From: Acidimicrobiaceae bacterium | GTDB lineage: Bacteria; Actinomycetota; Acidimicrobiia; Acidimicrobiales; Ilumatobacteraceae | DNA length: 6,072 nt | NCBI GenBank assembly: GCA_003154135.1 | Contig: PMCN01000073.1 | Location: 7,044-13,115 of the forward strand | Direction: 5' to 3' | Shown here: positions 1 through 5,467 of the stretch, in pieces | Numbering within the stretch: the stretch's first letter is position 1 | How the letters are laid out: each line of letters begins with the position of its first letter | Position numbers and translations under genes: made by a program | The notes under the pieces: generated by a model | What the model was told of the DNA's origin: nothing | Databases searched by the model: none | The model's input: only the letters and a program-made list of their open reading frames with translations

Positions 1-572
1 CCGGGCGAGCTGGTGAAGGTCATGCACCGCTTCCCGGCCCCTCCGGCGCCGTACATCATGTTGACGGTCGCGATCTCGCTGACCGCTTGGACGAACACCC
101 CGTCGAGCGCCGGTTGCACCTTCGCCATCATCTCGGCGCCCTCGGTCGACGGCGTGATCGGGTAGCCGAAGACGTGCCGGCAGCCGGCCAGCACTGCGCC
201 CACCGCCGCCGCGTACGTGCCCTTCACGACGAGGGGGGCTCGTTCGGCCAGCGCGACGGTGACGTCGGGCTCCGGTTCGGGTGTGGGCGCGTCGAACGGC
301 CGTGGTCCACCCAGCTGCGCCGGGTCGAGCAGCGCGCAGGCGGCCTGCTCGGTCTCGGGCTGCAGGCCGAACGGTTCCGGGCACGCGTCGATGCACAGCC
401 CGCAGTGGTTGCACAGCGTCAGGTCGAGCACGACCGGCACGAGGCCCGTCAGCGGATGGATCTCGGTGCCGAGCGAGATGCAGTCCTTGGTGCAGGAGGC
501 GATGCAGCGCCCGCAGCCCTTGCAGTACTGCGGGGCGAGGAAGGGCAGCGGCTTCCGAGCGATGATGGTCAT
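1..572 (-). CDS. 2-oxoacid:ferredoxin oxidoreductase alpha subunit with fused N-terminal dicluster ferredoxin (partial, 3' end outside window)
   Basis: The enzyme family oxidatively decarboxylates 2-oxoacids to acyl-CoA and passes electrons to ferredoxin in the cytoplasm. The ATG at 572 opens a frame that stays open to the window edge (190 codons plus two bases). Residues 17-27 read CKGCGRCIASC and residues 54-65 read CNHCGLCIDACP, two CxxCxxCxxxC motifs for [4Fe-4S] clusters. The first lacks the usual proline after its last Cys and has an extra Cys at 31. A Pro/Glu-rich linker (about 71-113) leads into the alpha-subunit pyrimidine-binding fold: VKGTYAAAVGAVLAGC (116-131), then FGYPITPSTE (135-144), SEIATVNMMYGAGGAGKR (165-182) and the conserved TSSPG at the edge. 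The ferredoxin (delta) part is normally a separate subunit. The beta (TPP) subunit is expected beyond the left edge. The oxoacid (pyruvate, 2-oxoglutarate or branched-chain) cannot be told from this part. Confidence 0.9.
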   Translation of the reverse strand, partial: MTIIARKPLPFLAPQYCKGCGRCIASCTKDCISLGTEIHPLTGLVPVVLDLTLCNHCGLCIDACPEPFGLQPETEQAACALLDPAQLGGPRPFDAPTPEPEPDVTVALAERAPLVVKGTYAAAVGAVLAGCRHVFGYPITPSTEGAEMMAKVQPALDGVFVQAVSEIATVNMMYGAGGAGKRCMTFTSSP

Positions 573-579
573 GGCCTCG

Positions 580-584
580 CCTCC
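580..584 (-). promoter_or_regulatory. Shine-Dalgarno site of the ferredoxin-oxidoreductase gene
   Basis: On the minus strand GGAGG lies 7 nt before the ATG at 572. This strong site fixes the start, and no other in-frame ATG lies nearby. Confidence 0.75.
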
Positions 585-719
585 GGTGCAGCGGGCATCG
601 GGGTCACGTGTCCTGAACTGCGAAGAAGTGGTTTCGTGACTTGATCTTCTGCCGACGACCCCCGCCCGCCCACCGCCTGCGGGCCCCGCCGCTCGTGTCC
701 AAGGACCCTGGCGCGGGAG

Positions 720-750
720 AGGCCGGAACTGCCAGATGTAGGCCGGAACT
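720..750. repeat. 11-bp direct repeat in the divergent intergenic region
   Basis: AGGCCGGAACT occurs at 720-730 and again at 740-750, an exact copy with a 20-bp period (about two helical turns). It lies 36 bp before the lipoprotein start, in the 213-bp space between two divergent genes. A tandem binding site for a regulator is one reading, and a local duplication is another. GGAACT resembles the -35 box of ECF sigma factors, but I see no matching -10 at the right distance. The rest of 573-785 shows only short GC-rich hairpins. Confidence 0.45.
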
Positions 751-771
751 TCGGGTGATGAGCACGCCGAT

Positions 772-777
772 TAGAGT
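772..777 (+). promoter_or_regulatory. Candidate -10 box of the lipoprotein gene (leaderless)
   Basis: TAGAGT fits the actinobacterial TANNNT -10 consensus and ends 8 nt before the GTG at 786, so transcription would begin at or next to the start codon. No convincing Shine-Dalgarno site and no clear -35 box are visible. The in-frame stop TGA at 759-761 and the need for an intact signal peptide both support the GTG start. Confidence 0.4.
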
Positions 778-785
778 TTCGTTTC

Positions 786-1979
786 GTGCCCACGCTCCGC
801 TGCAGCACCGCGCGACTCGGCGCCTTCGCCATCGCCCTGGCCGCGACGACGGGCTGCGCGGGCTCCGGACTGGCCCGCCTCGCCAGCACGACCATAGCGT
901 CCCCAGCGTCGACCGACCAGACGTCGGCGCCTGCCGACGGAAGCTCGACCACGCTCGATGGCGGCAGCGGCAGCAGCCCGGCGAACTCGATCGTGTTCGT
1001 GCCGCACTCGTTCGTCGACCCGAAGGCCAGGGGCATCGAGGCCTTCTCGATCCTCGTACCCAAGGGTTGGCAGGTGACCGGCGGCGTGCAGTGGCGGCCG
1101 CTGTTCGCCCGCGCCGCCGAGGTGCAGACGCACGTGGAGGATCCCAGTAGCGGTGTCACCCTCGACTGGTTGCCGATCGAGGACTTCATCTACCTGCAGG
1201 CACCGCCCGGACTCGACGCGCCCGTCGGTGGCAACTACCAGGGCAAGCTGTTCGTGCCGCCGATCACCGACCCGGCCCAGTTCGTCCAGTCGTTCTGGAT
1301 GCCGGGCGTGCTCTCCGAGCTGAAGGGCGCGCAGGTCGAGTCGGTCACGCCGCTCCCGAAGATCGCCCAGGTGTTCCTGCAGAACGCGGGCGGTCAGGGC
1401 GTGGCGTACACGTATCGCATCCGCTACGCCTACGAACGCAACGGCCAGCCGTGGGAGCGCGACGTGACCTTCACGTTGTACTTCGTCGGCGACCCTTCGA
1501 CCGTGGTGTCGTGGTACGTGTACGGCGCCAGCACCGCCGCCGCTCCCGCCGGCCGGCTCGACCAGTCGACGCCGCTGCTGTCGACCATCCTGGCCAGCCG
1601 CACCACCACCCCGCAGTGGGAGGCGACACAGACCCTCGTCGCCCAGATCTTCTACCAGGGGCTGCGCCAGGAGATCGCCGACGACATCGCCTTCGGCAAG
1701 ATGCTCGCCCAGTACGAAGAGCAGACCATGCAGCTGCAGCAGCAGGTGATCGCCGACCGGCAGGCCTCGGAGGATCGAAACGCGGAGGTGTTCCGCGAGA
1801 CGCTCGGCGGCGTGCAGACCTACGACGACCCGGTGAACGGCTACCCGGTGGAGCTGCCGATCGGCTACCAGACGTACTGGGTGAACGAGAAGGGCGAGTA
1901 CCTCGCCGTCGACGAGGCGAGCTTCGACCCCAACACCCTGAACGACGGCACCTGGCAACGCCTCACTCCTCGGCCGTAG
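786..1979 (+). CDS. Secreted lipoprotein of unknown function
   Basis: The 397-residue product starts at GTG 786. Residues 1-23 form a signal peptide with a short basic start (R5, R10) and a hydrophobic core (FAIALAA). A lipobox-like ATTGC follows, with C24 as the likely lipidated cysteine; Thr at -3 is less usual than Leu or Val. A Ser/Thr/Gly-rich linker (about 30-67) would hold the rest off the membrane. A globular region begins near 85 with FSILVPKGW, a pattern seen in PsbP/Mog1-like and similar secreted domains. A Gln/Glu-rich helix at about 295-340 could form a coiled coil. The C-terminal block (YDDPVNGYPVELP, YWVNEKGEYL, then NDGTWQRL) resembles, from memory, an uncharacterised module shared by many bacterial secreted proteins. 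I do not recognise a function. A transport or envelope-binding role is only a guess. Confidence 0.85.
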   Translation: MPTLRCSTARLGAFAIALAATTGCAGSGLARLASTTIASPASTDQTSAPADGSSTTLDGGSGSSPANSIVFVPHSFVDPKARGIEAFSILVPKGWQVTGGVQWRPLFARAAEVQTHVEDPSSGVTLDWLPIEDFIYLQAPPGLDAPVGGNYQGKLFVPPITDPAQFVQSFWMPGVLSELKGAQVESVTPLPKIAQVFLQNAGGQGVAYTYRIRYAYERNGQPWERDVTFTLYFVGDPSTVVSWYVYGASTAAAPAGRLDQSTPLLSTILASRTTTPQWEATQTLVAQIFYQGLRQEIADDIAFGKMLAQYEEQTMQLQQQVIADRQASEDRNAEVFRETLGGVQTYDDPVNGYPVELPIGYQTYWVNEKGEYLAVDEASFDPNTLNDGTWQRLTPRP

Positions 1980-1989
1980 AACGGCCGAG
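1969..1989 (+). terminator. Hairpin terminator candidate overlapping the lipoprotein stop
   Basis: CTCGGCCG (1969-1976) and CGGCCGAG (1982-1989) form a perfect 8-bp GC-rich stem around the 5-nt loop TAGAA, which contains the stop codon TAG. No U-tract follows, as is common for hairpin terminators of high-GC bacteria. The next gene has its own promoter candidate about 100 bp downstream, which fits termination here. Confidence 0.55.
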
Positions 1990-2082
1990 ACAACCCCGAG
2001 TCACGTCAGTGCAGCCTCGCCGGCTGCCGGTGTTCCGACACAAGTCTCACCCGCACGACGCCAACCTGCTCACGAATCGCCG

Positions 2083-2088
2083 TACATT
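2083..2088 (+). promoter_or_regulatory. Candidate -10 box of the membrane-protein gene (leaderless)
   Basis: TACATT matches TANNNT and ends 7 nt before the ATG at 2096, so the predicted first transcribed base is the A of the start codon. AAGG directly abuts the ATG and is too close to act as a Shine-Dalgarno site. A 6-bp inverted repeat (ACGAAT 2072-2077, ATTCGT 2086-2091) overlaps the box. No clear -35 is seen. Confidence 0.5.
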
Positions 2089-2095
2089 CGTAAGG

Positions 2096-3721
2096 ATGCA
2101 CGTCCCGTCCGCCCACGGGCTCCACCCCACGTCGACCGCGCTCCCCCCGGGCCGCGACGAGCCCTGGCGCGCCCGATGGGGCGTTCGCATCTCCGGGATG
2201 TCGGCCGCGGTGGTCCTGTGCGTGGCCTACCTCGTGATCCGACCGGATTCCATCGACATCGCAAGTGGCCTGTTCCGCTCGCAGTTGTTCCGGCGTGGGG
2301 TGTTCTTCTGGAACAACGAATGGTTCGGTGGGCATCCGCTGCCGGGGTACGGCGTCGTCTCGCCGGCGCTCAACTCGCTCATCGGCATCCAGATCGCAGG
2401 GGTGACGTCGGTGCTCGTCGGCACGTGGTGCTTCGCACTGCTCGTCGAGCGATGGCGTGAGCATCAACCAGACCTGCAGTCTCCGGAGCTGGCGGTGGTG
2501 CTGTTCGCCTGCAGCACCGCGGCCAACCTCTGGAGCGGCCGGCTCACCTTCACGCCGGCCATCGCGCTCGGCACGGCATGCCTGCTGGCCACTGTGCGGC
2601 GGCGAATCGGATGGGCGGCGCTGCTGGCGGCGCTCTGTGGCCTGGCCTCGCCGGTCGCGGCCCTGTCGCTGATCGTCGTCCTCGCCGCCATCTGGATCGC
2701 CGACAGCCTTCCCCGCCGTGGCACGTTCATGGTCGCCGTGGCAACGGCCGTCCCCATCGGAATCCTGCTGGTGCTGTTCCCCGAGGGCGGTTGGTACCCG
2801 TTCACCGGCGGCAGCTTCGCGTTGCTGGTCGTGGCGGTCAGCGTCATCGGCTGGTACGGACGCGACCTGCGGGTGGTGCGTTACGGAGCCATCGGTTACC
2901 TGCTCGTCGCTCTCGCGGCCTTCCTGATCCGGTCGCCGTTGGGTGGCAACGTCGTCCGCCTCGGCTGGGTTGCTGCCGGGGCGTTGGGAGCCCTCGTCAT
3001 ACGCGAGCACGGACGCGCGGCCATGGCGGCGTTCGCAGTGTTCACGCTCATCTGGGGCTGGAGCTACGCGAGGATGGGCTTCACCAACGCAGCGCCCACG
3101 GCGCAGGCCGCCTACTACACGTCGCTCAGCGACTACCTGGCAGCGCAACCGGGCGTGTTTCGCGTCGAGGTCGTTCCGACTCCCGACTACATGCAGGCCG
3201 ACACCGTGGCGTTGCGAGTCGGCATCGCTCGAGGTTGGCAGACGCAGATCGATCGCGAGCTCAATCCGGAGTTCTACGACGGGAAGCTGACGTCGGAGGC
3301 GTTCCGCCAGTGGCTGCAACGCGACTCGGTCGCCTTCGTGGCCCTGCCGCTGGCCGCAGTGCAGGACAAGTCGCAGGATGAGGCCCTCATCGTGAAATCG
3401 TCGCCGTCGTACCTGCGCGAGGTGTGGTCCGATGCCAACTGGATCGTGTATCGCGTCGCCGGGGCTCAGCCCTTGGCCGACAACGGAGCTCAGCTCCTCG
3501 ACGTGCAGCCCGAGTCGCTCACGGTGCAGTTGACGAACGCCGGTGCGACCGTGGTGAAGTTCAGGTACACCGACATGTACGAGGTGACGGGCGGAGATGC
3601 ATGCATCTCGGCCACTCCCGAGGGTTGGATCCGGATCGATGCAACCACCCCGAGCACCATTCGCCTGCAGATCTCGGCGTTGCACCACCTCGCGGTCGGC
3701 GGGCAGTCCAACTGCGCATGA
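2096..3721 (+). CDS. Polytopic membrane protein with C-terminal soluble domain, GT-C-like layout
   Basis: The protein has 541 residues from ATG 2096. That start was chosen because a -10 box sits 7 nt before it; the frame is open much further upstream, but that part overlaps the lipoprotein gene. Hydrophobic segments lie at about 34-48, 86-117, 132-144, 152-167, 172-203 (probably two), 211-228, 239-254, 262-278, 288-303 and 309-323, giving roughly nine to eleven helices. After the first helix a loop carries FFWNNEWFGGHPLPGYGVVSP (70-90). Residues 325-541 have no membrane helix and contain IARGWQTQIDRELNPEFYDG (377-396), FRQWLQRDSVAFVALP (403-418) and a C-terminal beta-rich stretch. From memory these motifs recur in uncharacterised actinobacterial membrane proteins. 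The overall plan resembles lipid-linked GT-C glycosyltransferases, but I see no decisive catalytic motif. The gene appears translationally linked to the hydrolase downstream. Confidence 0.85.
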   Translation: MHVPSAHGLHPTSTALPPGRDEPWRARWGVRISGMSAAVVLCVAYLVIRPDSIDIASGLFRSQLFRRGVFFWNNEWFGGHPLPGYGVVSPALNSLIGIQIAGVTSVLVGTWCFALLVERWREHQPDLQSPELAVVLFACSTAANLWSGRLTFTPAIALGTACLLATVRRRIGWAALLAALCGLASPVAALSLIVVLAAIWIADSLPRRGTFMVAVATAVPIGILLVLFPEGGWYPFTGGSFALLVVAVSVIGWYGRDLRVVRYGAIGYLLVALAAFLIRSPLGGNVVRLGWVAAGALGALVIREHGRAAMAAFAVFTLIWGWSYARMGFTNAAPTAQAAYYTSLSDYLAAQPGVFRVEVVPTPDYMQADTVALRVGIARGWQTQIDRELNPEFYDGKLTSEAFRQWLQRDSVAFVALPLAAVQDKSQDEALIVKSSPSYLREVWSDANWIVYRVAGAQPLADNGAQLLDVQPESLTVQLTNAGATVVKFRYTDMYEVTGGDACISATPEGWIRIDATTPSTIRLQISALHHLAVGGQSNCA

Positions 3722-3744
3722 CCGCCGGGGCTGTCCTGCGATGA
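3718..3744 (+). other. 8-codon mini-ORF linking two genes by ATGA overlaps
   Basis: ATG at 3718-3720 overlaps the membrane-protein stop (3719-3721) as ATGA. It opens a frame of eight codons (MTAGAVLR) that ends at TGA 3742-3744, which in turn overlaps the ATG at 3741-3743 as a second ATGA. This would allow stop-and-restart translation from one gene to the next where no Shine-Dalgarno site is visible. It may be chance. Confidence 0.3.
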
Positions 3745-4736
3745 TCTCGACCATGAGCAACAGGGAGACTCCCCTTCTACGAACGCCGGACGAGAACTTC
3801 GCCGACATTGCCAACTTCCCGTACGAGCCGCACTACGTGGAGGTGGACGGCCTGCGGATGCACTACATCGACGAGGGGCCGGCCGACGCGGCGGTTGCTC
3901 TGATGCTGCACGGGATGCCGACGTGGAGCTACCTGTATCGCTCGATCATCCCGCCGATGCTCGCGGCCGGGTATCGCTGCATCGCACCCGACCACATCGG
4001 CTTCGGCCGCAGCGACAAGGTGACCGATCCCGGCTGGTACGACATCGCCCGTCACACCGCCAACATGTCGCTGTTGATCGAGTCGCTCGACCTTCGTGAC
4101 GTCACGATGTTCGTGCAGGACTGGGGAGGCCCGATCGGCCTCGCACAGGTGGCGACGATGCCCGAGCGCTTCTCCCGTCTCGTGATCATGAACACCTGGC
4201 TGCACCATGACGGCTACGAGTACACCGCGGCGATCCAGAACTGGATCACCCAGAACCAACCTGGGGGCATCTTCCGAGACCACGTGCCGGACCGCTTCGG
4301 CTGGGGCACGTTGATGGTGGTCGGCACACGGCGTGCGACGCCACAGGAGGCGCTGTTCCCTGCGCTGCAAGGCAACGCTGCGGTGCTGTCGCCCGACGTC
4401 GAGGCGGTGAGGCGCGCCTACGACGCACCGTTCGTCGGTCTCGGTGAAGCGGGCGTCGTCGGACCACGCCAGTTCCCGCTGTGCATACCGTTCCACGACC
4501 CCGCCCGCGGCAGCGCTGACGCGCAAGCCCGTCACTTCGCTGCGATCAACGCCACCCGACTTCCGGTTCACTTCGTCTGGGGTCTCACCGACGACGTGTT
4601 CAACGGCGACTGGGGTCGCCGCTGGCATTCTCTCATCCCGCACTCGACCTGGGACTCGTTCGACGACGCGGCACATTTCCTGCAGGACACCCACGGTGAG
4701 CGGATCGCCGGCATCGTGCTCGCCCACGCGGTTTGA
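3741..4736 (+). CDS. Haloalkane dehalogenase-like alpha/beta hydrolase (HLD-I type)
   Basis: Haloalkane dehalogenases hydrolyse carbon-halogen bonds to an alcohol and a halide in the cytoplasm. Counted from ATG 3741 the protein has 331 residues, near the usual 300-310. ATG 3753 (327 residues) is an equally possible start. Visible parts are the N-terminal LRTPDENF (13-20), the oxyanion motif HGMPTWSYLYR (57-67), PDHIGFGRSDK (83-93) and the nucleophile elbow VQDWGG with nucleophile D127 and halide-binding W128. The cap contains W188 as a candidate second halide Trp. WGLTDD gives the catalytic acid D284, and AAHFLQD gives the catalytic base H312. The Asp-Trp pair and the acid after strand 7 fit subfamily HLD-I (DhlA-like). 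The residue after HG is Met59, where DhlA has Glu and other subfamilies have Asn, so true dehalogenation is not certain. The start lies 20 bp after the membrane-protein stop with no clear Shine-Dalgarno site. Confidence 0.88.
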   Translation: MISTMSNRETPLLRTPDENFADIANFPYEPHYVEVDGLRMHYIDEGPADAAVALMLHGMPTWSYLYRSIIPPMLAAGYRCIAPDHIGFGRSDKVTDPGWYDIARHTANMSLLIESLDLRDVTMFVQDWGGPIGLAQVATMPERFSRLVIMNTWLHHDGYEYTAAIQNWITQNQPGGIFRDHVPDRFGWGTLMVVGTRRATPQEALFPALQGNAAVLSPDVEAVRRAYDAPFVGLGEAGVVGPRQFPLCIPFHDPARGSADAQARHFAAINATRLPVHFVWGLTDDVFNGDWGRRWHSLIPHSTWDSFDDAAHFLQDTHGERIAGIVLAHAV

Positions 4737-4784
4737 GCAACTGGAGCGACGAAGACGGCTTGGTGTGCCAGTCGCTCAGCGACC

Positions 4785-4820
4785 TTGATTGTAGTGATCA
4801 CTGCGAGTACTGTTTCGCAG
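4785..4820 (+). promoter_or_regulatory. Promoter of the epoxide hydrolase-like gene
   Basis: TTGATT at 4785-4790 (-35) and TACTGT at 4808-4813 (-10, fits TANNNT) are separated by exactly 17 bp, the optimal spacing. Transcription would start near 4820, about 30 nt before the ATG at 4850. This leaves room for the strong Shine-Dalgarno site. Both arms of the inverted repeat at 4790-4831 cover this promoter. Confidence 0.7.
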
Positions 4821-4831
4821 TGATCACTACA
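4790..4831. promoter_or_regulatory. Double-palindrome operator (perfect 17-bp inverted repeat)
   Basis: TGTAGTGATCACTGCGA (4790-4806) and its exact reverse complement (4815-4831) flank the 8-bp spacer GTACTGTT. Each arm itself contains the perfect palindrome AGTGATCACT (4793-4802 and 4819-4828), so there are two dyad sites with centres 26 bp apart. The left site fills the -35/-10 spacer and the right one covers the predicted transcription start. This is the geometry of repression by a dimeric helix-turn-helix protein, for example of the TetR or GntR type. The regulator is not in the window and I cannot name it. In read-through RNA from the hydrolase gene the same repeat could fold into a 17-bp hairpin. 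Confidence 0.8.
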
Positions 4832-4837
4832 GACGCC

Positions 4838-4844
4838 GGGGAGG
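4838..4844 (+). promoter_or_regulatory. Shine-Dalgarno site of the epoxide hydrolase-like gene
   Basis: GGGGAGG lies 5 nt before the ATG at 4850. It decides the start against the in-frame TTG at 4733, which would place the promoter and operator inside the coding region. Confidence 0.8.
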
Positions 4845-4849
4845 CACCA

Positions 4850-5467
4850 ATGACCGAGCACGTTGAAGGACCGGCCGAGGTTGTCGCGGCGTTCCTCGAC
4901 GCGTTCGCCGCGATGGACTTCGACCACGCGCTCACTTTTCTGTCCGACGACGTCGAGTACACGAACATCCCGCTCGGCACGGTGCACGGTCACGCCGGAG
5001 TGCGCCAGGTGCTCGAACCCTTCTTTGCACCGATCCACGAGAACGAGTTCCTGATCTCTCGTCGCGCCGCATCCGGTCCGGTGGTGTTCCTCGAACGGCT
5101 GGACCGTCATCGCCTCGATCACGGATGGCGGGAACTGCCGGTCAACAGCGTATTCGAGGTTCACGACGGCAAGGTCGCGGTGTGGCGGGACTACTTCGAC
5201 CTCGCCACCGCCGCGAGGATCCACGATGCTGGGTGCCGTGTGAGCAACTCGGCTACGACAGGATCATCACGTAACCGTCCGTTCCGTCGACACGAATTCG
5301 TTGTCCGTCACCGATCCGCTCGGTGGCGCGATCCACACCCACGACTGCCGGCAGGCCGTACTCCCGTGCGATCACGGCGCCGTGGGTCATCGTTCCGCCG
5401 ACCTCGGTCACCAGGCCCGCGATCGCGACGAACAGCGGCGTCCAACTGGGGTCGGTGTACGCGGTGA
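4850..5467 (+). CDS. Limonene-1,2-epoxide hydrolase-like protein with anomalous C-terminal tail
   Basis: The family opens epoxides to diols by direct water attack, using a small cone-shaped SnoaL-like fold. Residues 1-118 match well: FLDAFAAMDFDHAL (15-28), then VEYTNIPLGTVHG with Y37 and N39, FLERLD with R83 and D85, and VWRDYFDL with D114. These equal the Tyr53, Asn55, Arg99, Asp101 and Asp132 set of the Rhodococcus enzyme; the Tyr-to-Asp spacing is identical and the Asp-to-Asp spacing is two shorter. Family members usually end soon after this point. Here the frame continues from about residue 130 to 205 as an Arg/Pro/Ser-rich stretch that lies antisense to the converging gene and looks like shadow coding. 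A stop TGA at 5241-5243 sits one base out of frame, so the true product may be about 130 residues. A strong Shine-Dalgarno site and a repressor-type promoter precede the gene. The substrate is unknown. Confidence 0.85.
   Translation: MTEHVEGPAEVVAAFLDAFAAMDFDHALTFLSDDVEYTNIPLGTVHGHAGVRQVLEPFFAPIHENEFLISRRAASGPVVFLERLDRHRLDHGWRELPVNSVFEVHDGKVAVWRDYFDLATAARIHDAGCRVSNSATTGSSRNRPFRRHEFVVRHRSARWRDPHPRLPAGRTPVRSRRRGSSFRRPRSPGPRSRRTAASNWGRCTR

Noticed and set aside
664..684. GCCCGC/GCGGGC hairpin in the first intergenic region
   Set aside because: A 6-bp all-GC stem with a 9-nt loop is expected by chance in this base composition.
87..1150. Several open frames on the plus and minus strands across 87-1189
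   Set aside because: They overlap the clear minus-strand ferredoxin fusion or the lipoprotein gene and have no family features.
771..1958. 395-codon open frame on the minus strand
   Set aside because: It lies antisense to the lipoprotein gene, is low in complexity and has no recognisable motif, whereas the plus strand has a clear signal peptide and lipobox.
1451..2095. Long in-frame upstream extension of the membrane-protein gene
   Set aside because: It overlaps the lipoprotein gene in another frame and reads as Arg/Pro-rich shadow sequence. The -10 box before ATG 2096 gives a better start.
2006..3814. 602-codon open frame on the minus strand
   Set aside because: It is a shadow of the membrane-protein gene, caused by high GC. 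It is rich in Arg, Gln and His, with no helices, motifs or start signals.
4095..4106. 12-bp palindrome CGTGACGTCACG in the dehalogenase-like gene
   Set aside because: It lies inside conserved coding sequence just before the nucleophile strand, and its length is unremarkable for the window.
3777..4727. 316-codon open frame antisense to the dehalogenase-like gene
   Set aside because: The plus-strand frame carries the full catalytic set of a known family, so the minus frame is a GC-driven shadow.
3121..4783. 13-base exact repeat GTCGCTCAGCGAC at 3121-3133 and 4771-4783
   Set aside because: One copy lies in coding sequence and the other is a weak 5-bp hairpin. A 13-mer match is near chance level in 6 kb of GC-rich DNA.
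4744..4783. Hairpins formed by GAGCGAC/GTCGCTC or GTCGC/GCGAC after the dehalogenase-like gene as a terminator
   Set aside because: The stems are short, compete with each other and lack a U-tract. They are too weak to call.
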